From Chitinivibrio alkaliphilus ACht1 (GTDB lineage Bacteria; Fibrobacterota; Chitinivibrionia; Chitinivibrionales; Chitinivibrionaceae), in the NCBI RefSeq assembly GCF_000474745.1, contig NZ_ASJR01000008.1:55870-119869 (forward strand): DNA of 64,000 nucleotides. The letters run 5' to 3'. Position 1 is the stretch's first letter. The number at the start of each line of letters is the position of its first letter. The translations under genes were made by a program, and so were the position numbers. The notes under the pieces are model-generated. The model made no database searches, was not told the DNA's origin, and was given only the letters and a program-made list of their open reading frames with translations. Positions 25,720 through 34,803 of the stretch are shown here, in pieces.

Positions 25720-26853
25720 CTATTCAAATATTTTCAAAGGCATAATTAAGAAAATATCCTCACTCGTATCCCCCTCTTCAGTATCAGAAGAATTATGAGG
25801 AAGAAGAGTTACTGCCTTCAAATGATTATTCATATTCACAATAATTTCACGTGATTCCATAACAGAAAGAATATCTTGAAGATATCTACTATTAAAGCCT
25901 ATATTTAAATCCTCATCCCCCGTATATGTGATTGGGATATTCTGCTCAGCAAACCCACCTATTTCCCGGTTTTGGGCAGAAATATTTAGATTTCCTTCAG
26001 TAAAAATCATTTTAATTAACTGATTTTTGCTGTTTGATACAGTAGAAACCCGTTTTATAGCTTCCAAGAGAATAGCTCTTTCCACCTGGGCACGCTTGGA
26101 AAACTCATGGGGAATACCCTTTTCATAATCGGGATAGGGTCCTTGAATCATTTTGGTACTTAAGCGAAAATGATCCATATAAAAAACAACATACTTGTCT
26201 TGTATAACAAATTCTAAATCTTCGGCATCTTCCAGTTCTGCAATTTTTAATACATTCCCAATACTTTTTGGTGAAAGAATGATAGAAGCATTTGTAGAAA
26301 AAGATATATCCGTAAAACTTGCTCCTAAGCGATGTCCATCTGTAGCTACCATACCTGTTCTCTTTTCCTGTATATCCCAAAAAAGACCGCACAGACACCC
26401 GCGAGATTCATCTCGAGATACAGCAAAAGATGATTTTGTAAAGAGAGATTTAAATAGCTTCGTGGAAATGGTATTTTTATCGATAAACTCTGTCTCAGGA
26501 AAAAGAGGAAATTCACGAAGACCAACCCCCGTTATGGAACAATTAAATCCGCTACCATTTTCTAAATAGAGAACATTGTTTTCAATTGTAAGAGAAATAT
26601 CATCGTTTCCCATTTCCCTAATAATATCTGTAAATTTTCGAGCATCAACTGCAATCTCAATATCTTCGGTGGTAGAAACAGTTAAAGAAGCCTGAACGAA
26701 GTTATCCAAATCAGACGCATAAATAGTTAAAAGCCCTTGTGTCACAGATAGTTTCAGATTGGTTAAAACCTGTAGGGAGGTTCTACTGGGTACAATGGGA
26801 AATACCTTTTGTAGGACATCGTAGAGTTTTTTTTGTTTGACTGTCACATTCAT
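25720..26853 (-). CDS. dnaN: DNA polymerase III beta sliding clamp
   Basis: 377 residues from MNVTVKQKKLYDVLQKVFPI, standard clamp length with three similar domains. It is a dimeric ring tethering Pol III to DNA. Features include SLQVLTNLKLSVTQGLLTIYA (split here), the domain 2 segment ESRGCLCGLFWDIQ with ATDGHRLG, and the C-terminal LLPHNS / IFLIMPLKI peptide-binding region. The open frame extends 53 residues further upstream, but GGGGGG just before ATG 26853 and family alignment fix the start. The upstream region is the probable origin, not dnaA. Confidence 0.95.
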   Translation of the reverse strand: MNVTVKQKKLYDVLQKVFPIVPSRTSLQVLTNLKLSVTQGLLTIYASDLDNFVQASLTVSTTEDIEIAVDARKFTDIIREMGNDDISLTIENNVLYLENGSGFNCSITGVGLREFPLFPETEFIDKNTISTKLFKSLFTKSSFAVSRDESRGCLCGLFWDIQEKRTGMVATDGHRLGASFTDISFSTNASIILSPKSIGNVLKIAELEDAEDLEFVIQDKYVVFYMDHFRLSTKMIQGPYPDYEKGIPHEFSKRAQVERAILLEAIKRVSTVSNSKNQLIKMIFTEGNLNISAQNREIGGFAEQNIPITYTGDEDLNIGFNSRYLQDILSVMESREIIVNMNNHLKAVTLLPHNSSDTEEGDTSEDIFLIMPLKIFE

Positions 26854-27449
26854 AACACCCCCGCTGTAAAATATAATAGTGTATAAAAATATACTTTTAC
26901 ATCTTCTAAAACGGTATAAAGCTGTTCTTTTTCCACGGCCCTTAGTTTTATTTCTTTTTTTGTATTTAAATGTATAATAAATATAAGCATGTTTATACAC
27001 ATGTAAAACCATGTACTTCCGGCATCTATCCTCTTGTTTGAATGGGGAATCTTTTGTTTATGCCTTGTTAATAGACAGTTATTATTTATGTTTTTTTACT
27101 TATACACGTTTATACACAATCTCTTTTCATCATTTTGTTGACAAGTCTCTTCTCTTATTTTTTTTACAGTCCTTTCGATGGGAATGCCCACTTTTATATA
27201 TAATAAGGGTGTGAATACGTATTAATAAACCTTGTATTCACCTGTATATAGTCTTTTTGAAGTTTGTATAACCATGTTTGTAATAATGTATATTAGCATA
27301 TCAAATTCACATACCGACGGAGCAATTACTCATGCATACTGTAATGTTAGTACTTGCGAATAATGTACTCAGCGGAGATAAAAAAAAGTATCTTTCTCTT
27401 TATTTCGAAAGGGTTAGTAAGATAGTATCGCTATTTAAAGTGAGGACTT
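26854..27449. other. Probable chromosomal replication origin (oriC)
   Basis: A 596-base AT-rich gene-free stretch. DnaA-box matches (TTATNCACA): TTATACACA at 26993-27001 and 27110-27118 (perfect), TTATACACG at 27100-27108 (8/9), and its inverse TGTGAATAC at 27210-27218 (8/9). The middle two are tandem, ten bases apart. AT-only runs nearby (TTTTATATATAATAA at about 27192-27206) could be the unwinding element. dnaN-recF-dciA read leftward and the adjacent right genes rightward. By eye the + strand is C-rich to the left and G-rich to the right, even within genes of opposite orientation. dnaA and gyrB are not adjacent. Confidence 0.75.
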
Positions 27450-27836
27450 ATGAAAAAATGTTCTGTTGTAATGAGTATTTTGCTTCTTATTCAAGGTGGT
27501 ATTTTCGGCAATGATGTGGCCGATTTTCTTGGAATGTGGCGAGTTGAAGGTGAAGGGGTCTATTTAACGTTTTTAGATGAAGAACGGGTTGCCTATGATT
27601 CTGATGACGAAAGTTTTGCGGGAGAAGGTACCTATTCTTTTACAGATTCAACCCTTACAGCAGCTGTGAATATTGATGATATGGACATGGTAATTATGTA
27701 TAATTACCGTTTTTCCTCAGACTCGGTTATGAAAGTTCAAACAATTTCTCAAGTAATGAACGGAGATACTATTCAGCATGATGATGAATGGTATCGAGTT
27801 GTACATATCGATGAAAAGGATGATGATAATGAGTAA
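27450..27836 (+). CDS. Small exported protein of unknown function
   Basis: 128 residues. A signal peptide ([20 protein letters not shown]) is followed by a short beta-rich, very acidic domain: [52 protein letters not shown], ending KDDDNE. The GMW...F...GTY...L pattern resembles small lipocalin-like or DUF-type periplasmic domains, but I cannot name a family. GTGAGG precedes the start. Its end overlaps fabG by eight bases, so the two are coupled. Confidence 0.6.
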   Translation: MKKCSVVMSILLLIQGGIFGNDVADFLGMWRVEGEGVYLTFLDEERVAYDSDDESFAGEGTYSFTDSTLTAAVNIDDMDMVIMYNYRFSSDSVMKVQTISQVMNGDTIQHDDEWYRVVHIDEKDDDNE

Positions 27837-28557
27837 AAAAGTTATTGTGACCGGTGGTTCTCGCGGGATTGGGAAGGCTATCGTTGAAAAATTAACAGAC
27901 CTCTCATATTCTGTAGTTTTTAATTATAATGCAAGTAGTTCAGCTGCAGAAGAAATAGTTGAATCATGCAGTAAAAAGGGAGTAAAGGTACGTGCACTTC
28001 AAGCAGATCTTTCCGATTTTAATGCTGCTCAAACCTTTGTTCAGGAAGCACTTGATTTTTTTGAAGGCAGTCTTGACGGGGTTGTTAATAATGCGGGAAT
28101 CACCCAAGATCAGAATCTTGCCATGATGAGCCCAGAGGAATGGAATAGGGTTATTAATATTAATTTAACTGGCTATTTTAATGTGCTCCGTGGTGCAGCC
28201 CTCGAATTAGTTAAGAGTCAAGGGGCAGTAGTTAACATATCCTCTGTAAGTGGTCTTACCGGAATAAAGGGCCAATCGAATTATTGTGCAAGTAAACATG
28301 GTATTATTGGTTTAACCCGGGCCTTTGCCAAGGAGATGCGTAAGGTAAATGTGAATGCCGTTGCTCCTGGGTTTATTGAGTCTGATATGACCGAAAAACT
28401 GGATAAAGCATATTTAAAGGAAATGAAAAAACAAATACCCCTTCGCCGTTTAGGAAAACCGGAAGAGGTTGCTGACTTAGTTGAATTTCTTCTTTCTGAT
28501 AAGGCGAACTATATCACGGGGCAGGTATTTACTATTGATGGTGGTATGACAGCATGA
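27829..28557 (+). CDS. fabG: 3-oxoacyl-[acyl-carrier-protein] reductase
   Basis: 242 residues, classical short-chain dehydrogenase. NADPH site TGGSRGIG (residues 8-15), NNAG at 87-90, catalytic Ser139 in NISSVSG, Tyr152 and Lys156 in YCASKHG, and [13 protein letters not shown]. It reduces 3-ketoacyl-ACP in fatty acid elongation. ATG 27829 is chosen over the longer frame because it aligns with the family start. It lies in a small + strand set with the 27450 gene and asd. No other fab genes are near, so a different SDR substrate is possible though the sequence is typically FabG-like. Confidence 0.88.
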   Translation: MSKKVIVTGGSRGIGKAIVEKLTDLSYSVVFNYNASSSAAEEIVESCSKKGVKVRALQADLSDFNAAQTFVQEALDFFEGSLDGVVNNAGITQDQNLAMMSPEEWNRVININLTGYFNVLRGAALELVKSQGAVVNISSVSGLTGIKGQSNYCASKHGIIGLTRAFAKEMRKVNVNAVAPGFIESDMTEKLDKAYLKEMKKQIPLRRLGKPEEVADLVEFLLSDKANYITGQVFTIDGGMTA

Positions 28558-28585
28558 AAATTGTATATATGAAAAGGAGAATGAT

Positions 28586-29710
28586 ATGCCGAAAGTAGGC
28601 TTTATTGGTTGGAGAGGAATGGTTGGATCTGTTCTTATGGATCGTATGCACCGTGAGGGTGATTTTTTGAAATCCTTTGATCCAGTATTTTTTTCTACAT
28701 CGCAGGTTGGTGAAAAAGCTCCTGATATTGGCAAGGATATTCCCCTTCTACAAGATGCATACTCCTTAGATGAATTGGCAAAGCAGGATATTATTGTATC
28801 GTGTCAAGGTGGTGGGTATACGGAAAAGATACATGGGAGATTGCGTAAAACAGGATGGAAGGGGTATTGGATTGATGCAGCTTCGACCTTACGCATGAAG
28901 GATACTTCCCTTATTGTTCTTGATCCGGTAAACCGAAAAGGTATTGATGAAGCCTTGGATTCGGGGGTAAAAGACTTTATTGGAGGTAATTGTACTGTTT
29001 CTCTTATGCTTATGGGGCTTGGCGGGTTATTTCAACATGATCTCGTGGAGTGGCTTACTTCCATGACATATCAAGCGGCTAGTGGGTCAGGTGCACAAAA
29101 TATGCGTGAACTACTAAAGCAGATGCAATTATTAGGACATGTCTCAGAGCCCTTTTTAGATGATCCTCGATCCTCTATTCTTGAACTTGATAAGAAAGTA
29201 AGTGAGTTTAGCCTTTCATCAAATATGCCCCGGGAGCATTTTGGCGGAGTCCCCTTGGCCGGAAGTCTTATTCCATGGATTGATAAACCAATGGATAATG
29301 GTCAGTCAAAGGAAGAGTGGAAAGGGATTAGTGAGACAAATAAAATTTTAGGTCGTTCCGATACTCCTATTCCGATTGACGGCACTTGTGTTCGTATTGG
29401 AACCCTTCGGTGTCATAGTCAAGCTTTTACCATAAAACTTAAGAAAGACGTTCCCCTTGATGAGATCGAAGATATTATTTCATCTCATAACGAGTGGGTG
29501 AACTATGTACCGAATCTTCAAGAAGAGACCATGAATACTCTTTCTCCTGCTGCAGTTACGGGTACTCTTTCAATTCCTGTTGGTCGGGTACGAAAAATGA
29601 GTATGGGAGGAGAATTTTTAAATGCCTTTTCTGTAGGTGATCAGCTTCTTTGGGGAGCTGCTGAACCAATTAGAAGAATGTTGGTAATTGCCTTAGATCA
29701 CCTCTCGTAA
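28586..29710 (+). CDS. asd: Aspartate-semialdehyde dehydrogenase
   Basis: 374 residues. It is strikingly similar in pattern to the long enterobacterial Asd type: [18 protein letters not shown], the catalytic cysteine Cys136 in [58 protein letters not shown], and [17 protein letters not shown]. It reduces aspartyl phosphate to the semialdehyde for Lys/diaminopimelate, Met and Thr synthesis. AAAAGGAG precedes the start. A strong hairpin follows the stop. Confidence 0.96.
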   Translation: MPKVGFIGWRGMVGSVLMDRMHREGDFLKSFDPVFFSTSQVGEKAPDIGKDIPLLQDAYSLDELAKQDIIVSCQGGGYTEKIHGRLRKTGWKGYWIDAASTLRMKDTSLIVLDPVNRKGIDEALDSGVKDFIGGNCTVSLMLMGLGGLFQHDLVEWLTSMTYQAASGSGAQNMRELLKQMQLLGHVSEPFLDDPRSSILELDKKVSEFSLSSNMPREHFGGVPLAGSLIPWIDKPMDNGQSKEEWKGISETNKILGRSDTPIPIDGTCVRIGTLRCHSQAFTIKLKKDVPLDEIEDIISSHNEWVNYVPNLQEETMNTLSPAAVTGTLSIPVGRVRKMSMGGEFLNAFSVGDQLLWGAAEPIRRMLVIALDHLS

Positions 29711-29719
29711 TAAATTCGG

Positions 29720-29748
29720 GCTTGGGAAAAACGATCTTTTTCCCAAGC
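29720..29748 (+). terminator. Terminator-like hairpin after asd
   Basis: A perfect 12-bp stem GCTTGGGAAAAA / TTTTTCCCAAGC with loop CGATC begins ten bases after the asd stop. The T-tract lies mainly inside the stem. The following 200 bases up to mgtE hold a 9-bp inverted repeat (29867-29875 / 29914-29922) but no gene I recognise. Confidence 0.65.
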
Positions 29749-29960
29749 TTGTATCATTCTAAAAAGAATTATTTTAAAGTGAAGAGTGTGTTAGTATGGA
29801 CAACACCATGTATAAAGAAAGGGAGGATATTCCTCCGGGTATGTTTTTAGATATATTAAGGTGTTATTCGGTATATCTTTTTTGAAAAGTGTCACTGCAT
29901 CCTTTTAAAAATGTATACCGAAAAAATGAACGGTAGTATTTTCCTAAAAGGAGCAGGTTT

Positions 29961-31304
29961 ATGAATATAGATGTATTACACAGTAAAATAGCAGATGTTC
30001 TTCGGGGAGAAAAATCTCGTGAAGTACGAGATTTGCTAAATAGTCTTCACCCATCGGTGACGTACGAAGCACTTCGCGGTTTTTCTATTGATGAAATGTA
30101 TGAAATTCTTGAATTAATGGATTTTGAGCCGCGTATTGACCTCTTTTGCTATCTTTCAATTGATGAGCAAACTGTTCTTATAGAACGGTTTGATAAGAAT
30201 GAATCGGTTCGGGTTCTTAAAAAACTTCCTGATGATGAACGAACTGATATTCTACAGAAGCTTCCCCCGGAAGCTCATGATCGGTTACTTTTTTATCTTT
30301 CTGAAGAAGAACGTGAAGAGGTTATTTTATTGGAGTCATACCCTAATGAGTCGGTTGGTTCCATCATGACTTCAGCTTTTATTCGATTGGATGAAGGTAT
30401 TACCGCCGGGGAAGCTTTGGAAGAGATTCGAAAACAGGAAGTAGACGCCGAGAGTATTTATTATCTCTATGTATGTAATGACCTCGATCATCTTTTAGGG
30501 GTTATTTCCTTACGGCAGCTGGTAACGACAGATCCATCGGTTGGGGTACAGGATCTATTGCAAGATAAGGTTATTACAGTGTCAGCCCTTGATACCAAGT
30601 GGTCTGCAGTGATTACCATGAGAAAAACGGATTTGGTAGTGCTTCCCGTGTTAAATAATGTGGGAAAAATGGTAGGAATTGTAACGCATGATGATCTGGA
30701 AGATGCTGCTGAAGAAGAAGTTACAGATGATTTTCATCGTATGGCAGGTGCTCCCGGGTTTAAAACGATGAATTTACGAACAGCTCATATCCCCCATATG
30801 GTAGTAAAACGGTTGCCGTGGCTACTTATTCTTGTTTTTATGAATGTTTTTTCCGGTGCTGGTATTGCCTATTTTGAAGAAACAATTGAAGCAATGGTTT
30901 CCCTCGTATTTTTTCTCCCACTTTTGATAGACAGTGGTGGTAATGCGGGTTCACAAGCGGCGACACTTATGGTACGTTCCCTTGCCTTGGGTGATGTACG
31001 AATGAAAGACTGGCTCATGCTTTTTTCAAAGGAAATTGTTATATCCCTTCTTATGGGAGTAGGTATGGCCTTTGCTGTGGGTGCGGTTGCCTACTTTCGG
31101 GCCCCTGAGATTATTCCTGTGGTAACTCTTACCATGGTGTTAACGGTTATGATGGGGAGCCTGATGGGAATGCTTCTTCCTTTTATATTTACACGGTTTA
31201 AAATGGATGCAGCCACTGCCAGTGCCCCTTTAATTACTTCCATTGCAGATATTTGTGGGGTATTGATATACTTTTCTATTGCCACTCGATTTCTTGGATT
31301 ATAG
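29961..31304 (+). CDS. mgtE: Magnesium transporter MgtE
   Basis: 447 residues. N-terminal cytoplasmic superhelix (LPDDERTDILQKLPPEAHDR), two CBS domains (~130-250, with ESIYYLYVCNDLDHLLGVIS and LPVLNNVGKMVGIVTHDDLED), then a five-helix channel with the family motif PLLIDSGGNAGSQAATLMVRSLA. CBS domains sense cytoplasmic Mg2+ and gate the pore. AAAAGGAG precedes the start. The MgtC-type gene lies 40 bases downstream, so both probably form a magnesium-related unit. Confidence 0.95.
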   Translation: MNIDVLHSKIADVLRGEKSREVRDLLNSLHPSVTYEALRGFSIDEMYEILELMDFEPRIDLFCYLSIDEQTVLIERFDKNESVRVLKKLPDDERTDILQKLPPEAHDRLLFYLSEEEREEVILLESYPNESVGSIMTSAFIRLDEGITAGEALEEIRKQEVDAESIYYLYVCNDLDHLLGVISLRQLVTTDPSVGVQDLLQDKVITVSALDTKWSAVITMRKTDLVVLPVLNNVGKMVGIVTHDDLEDAAEEEVTDDFHRMAGAPGFKTMNLRTAHIPHMVVKRLPWLLILVFMNVFSGAGIAYFEETIEAMVSLVFFLPLLIDSGGNAGSQAATLMVRSLALGDVRMKDWLMLFSKEIVISLLMGVGMAFAVGAVAYFRAPEIIPVVTLTMVLTVMMGSLMGMLLPFIFTRFKMDAATASAPLITSIADICGVLIYFSIATRFLGL

Positions 31305-31344
31305 TAACTACTCTCTATTTTTCATGTAAGAGAGAGGAGGGTAT

Positions 31345-32055
31345 ATGCCTGCATCTGAATTTTTACTCCGAATCGCAACGGCTTTTATTCTTGGATGTTT
31401 TGTTGGGTTTGAACGACAGTATCGGCAAAAATTTGCGGGATTGCGCACGCACACCCTTGTATCTCTGGGCTCAGCTGCCTTTGTTCTTCTTTCTGCATCT
31501 CTTGCAGCACAAGAGGGAGGAGATCCCGCTCGAATTGCTGCTCAAATTGTGAGTGGTATTGGTTTTCTCGGTGCAGGGGTGATATTAAAGGATGGACAGT
31601 CGGTACGGGGGTTAAATACGGCAGCATCTTTGTGGTGTTCAGCTTCTGTGGGAGCTTTAGCAGGCGCAGGTTTATATCTATATGCTGTGGTAGTTGCTAT
31701 TGCTATTATTCTCACTCATACCCTATTGCGTCCTCTCTCTCTCTTTATCCACGGGCTTCCCTTTTCCTCATCCCGTTCAGGTTTTTGCGAATATACCTAC
31801 ACGATTAGGTCTGATGCAGAAAGTTAAAAGGATATTCGACTACGTTTTTTCTCTCTCATGCGGGGGAGAAAAATGGCGCGTCTTCGATCCTTTAAATCAA
31901 AAACTGATAGTGATAATAAAATTTGTTTTATGACGGTAGCCGTGGAAACACAGGGAGAATTGGAGAGTCTTGTAGAACAGATTGCGGAACGTATCTCTTT
32001 AGAATCGGGAGTGCGTGATCTTCGGTGGAATTTAACGAATACAGAGGAAGATTAG
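31345..32055 (+). pseudogene. MgtC/SapB family protein interrupted by in-frame TAA
   Basis: The first open part (31345-31827, 160 residues) has the MgtC membrane domain: CFVGFERQYRQKFAGLRTHT, VSGIGFLGAGVILKDG, VRGLNTAASLWCSASVGALA. A TAA at 31825-31827 ends it. The same frame then stays open to 32055 and encodes a plausible C-terminal cytoplasmic ACT-like domain (KDIRLRFFSLMRGRK ... TVAVETQGELESLVEQIAER). Only one nonsense codon separates a normal-length protein of about 235 residues. A separate restart at ATG 31858 is possible. MgtC proteins support growth in low Mg2+ and control ATP synthase in some species. Confidence 0.75.
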
Positions 32056-32597
32056 GGTATATAGAATTGTTCGTGCCATGTTTCAAAAATCTCTCTTGCC
32101 CGTATACCGTAACGTGAGACTTCATATCGTACGCGCTCTATAGATTTTGGTGTGGTAAGGTAGGCGGGGCGTTTTGAGAAAAAAAGATCACCATAGGCAA
32201 TAATTTTCTCTTCCAGGGTTGTGGGGGTCATATCCTGCTGTGGAAGAGGAAGATTTTGATCGATAATATCTTGTACAGATATGGAAACTCCCACATGAGT
32301 GAGGGCTATCTTTGCTTCATAAAAGATCCCTTCCTGTTCCAGTAGTTTTTGTCCTTCTACCCCGTGTTGTATGTATGGGCGTGTACCAAAGCATCCCATG
32401 GAGGGGGCATCACAGAATATAGCCCCAATATCATGAAGGAAAGATCCTGATTCTACGAGTGATACTTCAGCACCATGAGCATGGGCTATGGGAATACAAA
32501 AATCACAAACAGCTTTACTGTGAAGGGTTACATAGTGATATGCCTTTGAGTGGGTGTTATAATATTTTTCGAATATCTTTTGTATGCGGGTATTCAT
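32052..32597 (-). CDS. HD-domain phosphohydrolase
   Basis: 181 residues. HD-superfamily ligands: HSKAVCDFC (first His), FLHDIGAIF (His-Asp), a mid-region HGVEGQKLLEQEG and ALTHVGVS, then EKIIAYGDLFFSK with the last Asp. The layout fits the small TIGR00295-like HD hydrolases, which act on nucleotides or similar phosphoesters; the substrate is unknown. It is the only - strand gene in this stretch. Its end overlaps the MgtC remnant by four bases and its start is divergent from the UXS gene. Confidence 0.75.
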   Translation of the reverse strand: MNTRIQKIFEKYYNTHSKAYHYVTLHSKAVCDFCIPIAHAHGAEVSLVESGSFLHDIGAIFCDAPSMGCFGTRPYIQHGVEGQKLLEQEGIFYEAKIALTHVGVSISVQDIIDQNLPLPQQDMTPTTLEEKIIAYGDLFFSKRPAYLTTPKSIERVRYEVSRYGIRAREIFETWHEQFYIP

Positions 32598-32650
32598 AGA
32601 TGCCTCTTCAATGTATTTTACTCAATAAAATACATAAAAAGGATACTGTT

Positions 32651-33610
32651 TTGGGTAAATCAATATTGGTAACCGGGGGCGCCGGTTTTTTAGGGTCTCA
32701 TCTTTGTGAGAAGCTGCTGAAAGAAGGTAATGACGTCCTCTGTCTTGATAATTTTTTCACGGGTAGCAAAAGTAATATTTTACACCTTATTTCAAATCCC
32801 CGTTTTGAAGTAATTCGTCATGATGTAACCCATCCTCTATTTTTTGAAGTTGATCAGATTTATAATCTTGCCTGCCCTGCTTCGCCCATACATTATCAAT
32901 ATAATCCGGTAAAAACAACAAAAACATCCGTAATGGGAGCAATACACTGTCTTGGATTAGCTAAGCGAGTAAAGGCGCGAGTATTACAAGCTTCTACTTC
33001 TGAGATATATGGCGACCCTACCGTGCATCCTCAACCGGAAAGTTACTGGGGCAATGTTAATACCACGGGTATTCGATCATGTTATGATGAAGGCAAGCGT
33101 GTTGCAGAGACTCTTTTCTTTGATTATCATCGACAAAACAATGTGGATATACGTGTAATGCGAATATTTAATACCTATGGTCCGCGCATGCACCCTCAGG
33201 ATGGACGCGTTGTTTCAAATTTTATTGTTCAAGCCTTGCTTGGAAAAGATATTACCATATACGGAGCGGGAAACCAGACCCGTTCTTTCTGCTATGTTGA
33301 TGATCTTATTGAAGGTATGTACCGTTGTATGAATCGGGATAATTTTATTGGTCCGGTAAATATTGGAAATCCTTCTGAATTTACGATTCGTGAGCTTGCT
33401 GAAAAAATTGTTGTACTGAGTAATTCATCTTCAAAATTGGTGTATAAGGATCTACCGCAAGATGATCCTAAACAGCGACAGCCTGATATTACCTTGGCTC
33501 GGGAGAAGTTAGATTGGACTCCCCAGGTTTCCCTTGAAGATGGGTTATACAAGACAATCGCCTATTTTGATACGCTCTTACGTGAAAAACCGGAATATGC
33601 GGGGGAATAA
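32651..33610 (+). CDS. UDP-glucuronate decarboxylase (UXS-type SDR)
   Basis: About 319 residues. NAD site [14 protein letters not shown], then [23 protein letters not shown], the catalytic Tyr-Lys in [11 protein letters not shown], and [20 protein letters not shown], all typical of UXS/ArnA-like decarboxylases. They convert UDP-glucuronate to UDP-xylose for surface polysaccharide. TTG 32651 is preferred: AAAGGA sits seven bases before it and the protein then begins at the first Rossmann strand. ATG 32600 would add 17 poorly conserved residues and has no ribosome site. The stop overlaps the next start (TAATG). Confidence 0.9.
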   Translation: MGKSILVTGGAGFLGSHLCEKLLKEGNDVLCLDNFFTGSKSNILHLISNPRFEVIRHDVTHPLFFEVDQIYNLACPASPIHYQYNPVKTTKTSVMGAIHCLGLAKRVKARVLQASTSEIYGDPTVHPQPESYWGNVNTTGIRSCYDEGKRVAETLFFDYHRQNNVDIRVMRIFNTYGPRMHPQDGRVVSNFIVQALLGKDITIYGAGNQTRSFCYVDDLIEGMYRCMNRDNFIGPVNIGNPSEFTIRELAEKIVVLSNSSSKLVYKDLPQDDPKQRQPDITLAREKLDWTPQVSLEDGLYKTIAYFDTLLREKPEYAGE

Positions 33611-34677
33611 TGCAGTACAAAACTGACGATGTTAATATTGCTGAAATTAAGGAGTTATTACCTCCCATTGCTCTCTTAGAACGCTATGAAGAGACTGAAA
33701 AAACAGAGGAGTTAATCTATAAAACACGAAAGAGTATATGTAATATTATAGAAAATCGTGATTCGCGCCTCCTTGTAATTGTCGGTCCGTGCTCAATTCA
33801 TGATCCTGTAGCAGCCCTTGTGTATGCAGAAAAACTGTGCAGTATGCGTGAGGAACTGAAGGATACTCTGGAAATTGTGATGCGTGTATATTTTGAAAAA
33901 CCCCGTACAACCGTGGGGTGGAAAGGGTTGATTAATGATCCCTTTCTTGATAACAGTTTTCAGATTAATCATGGTCTTCGTACAGCTCGAAAGCTTCTTT
34001 TAGATATTAATACACTGGGGCTTCCCTGTGCTGTGGAATATCTCGATATGATTACTCCCCAGTATATTGCTGATCTAATCAGCTGGGGTGCTATTGGTGC
34101 ACGAACAACGGAGTCACAGGTACATCGTGAATTAGCATCGGGTCTTTCTTGTCCCGTGGGTTTTAAAAACGGTACCAATGGATCTATTGATATTGCTATT
34201 GAAGCCATGAAGGCAGCAGCGGCTCCGCATCATTTTCTTTCTGTCACCAAGTATGGACATTCTGCAATTGTTGCGACTACGGGGAATAAGGATTCTCATA
34301 TTATTCTCCGAGGTGGCAAGGGTACCCCTAATTATACAATGGAGTATATTTCAAAATACCGAGAAAAGCTCGCTACAGCGGGGCTTCCTGAAAAAATAAT
34401 GATAGATTGCAGCCATGCCAATAGTAATAAAGTGTATACACAGCAACTTGTTGTTGGTGACTACGTGGGACGTGCGATTGCTCAGGGTGAAGAGTCTATT
34501 CTGGGAGTTATGATAGAAAGTAATCTTGTTGAGGGACGACAAAACCTCATCCCAGGAGAAGACGGGGTTTTTGGACAGAGCATTACTGATCCTTGTTTAG
34601 GGTGGAAAGATACAACTGACCTTCTCTACTCTCTTTCCGATTCGGTAAAAAGGGGACGAATACACACTGAGGTGTGA
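33610..34677 (+). CDS. 3-deoxy-7-phosphoheptulonate (DAHP) synthase, class I
   Basis: 355 residues, AroF/G/H type. Motifs: LLVIVGPCSIHDPVAA, MRVYFEKPRTTVGWKGLIND, ARTTESQVHRELASGLSCPV, GFKNGTNGSIDIA, IMIDCSHANSNK, and the C-terminal GVMIESNLVEGRQ / SITDPCLGW. It condenses PEP and erythrose 4-phosphate at the entry of aromatic synthesis. Which E. coli paralogue it matches in feedback control cannot be told, so no aroF/G/H suffix is given. Coupled by one-base overlap to the UXS gene. Confidence 0.95.
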   Translation: MQYKTDDVNIAEIKELLPPIALLERYEETEKTEELIYKTRKSICNIIENRDSRLLVIVGPCSIHDPVAALVYAEKLCSMREELKDTLEIVMRVYFEKPRTTVGWKGLINDPFLDNSFQINHGLRTARKLLLDINTLGLPCAVEYLDMITPQYIADLISWGAIGARTTESQVHRELASGLSCPVGFKNGTNGSIDIAIEAMKAAAAPHHFLSVTKYGHSAIVATTGNKDSHIILRGGKGTPNYTMEYISKYREKLATAGLPEKIMIDCSHANSNKVYTQQLVVGDYVGRAIAQGEESILGVMIESNLVEGRQNLIPGEDGVFGQSITDPCLGWKDTTDLLYSLSDSVKRGRIHTEV

Positions 34678-34756
34678 TGCAACTGTTTTGTGTGCATTAT
34701 ATGAAACATTATGCATCATGCGTGGCGGTGCCATTCGCCTATAAGCGGGAATATAT

Positions 34757-34773
34757 TTGGCATTCTCTTTGCT
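34757..34773 (+). promoter_or_regulatory. Sigma54-type -24/-12 promoter
   Basis: TTGGCATTCTCTTTGCT has GG (34759-34760) and GC (34771-34772) ten bases apart, matching the sigma54 consensus except for two positions between. It lies 31 bases before ATG 34804, the same arrangement as the site at 3696-3711. Confidence 0.5.
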
Positions 34774-34803
34774 TAAGTGAGGAATTTAGCAAAGGGGAAG
34801 TTC

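Noticed and set aside
27225..27315. Further DnaA boxes (GTATTCACC, AAATTCACA)
   Set aside because: Two mismatches each in very AT-rich sequence; expected by chance.
29711..29960. M-box or other Mg2+ riboswitch before mgtE
   Set aside because: None of the conserved M-box blocks are visible in the 250 bases; only a simple inverted repeat.
32600..32650. ATG 32600 as start of the UXS gene
   Set aside because: No ribosome site and 17 extra non-family residues; TTG 32651 has AAAGGA at good spacing.
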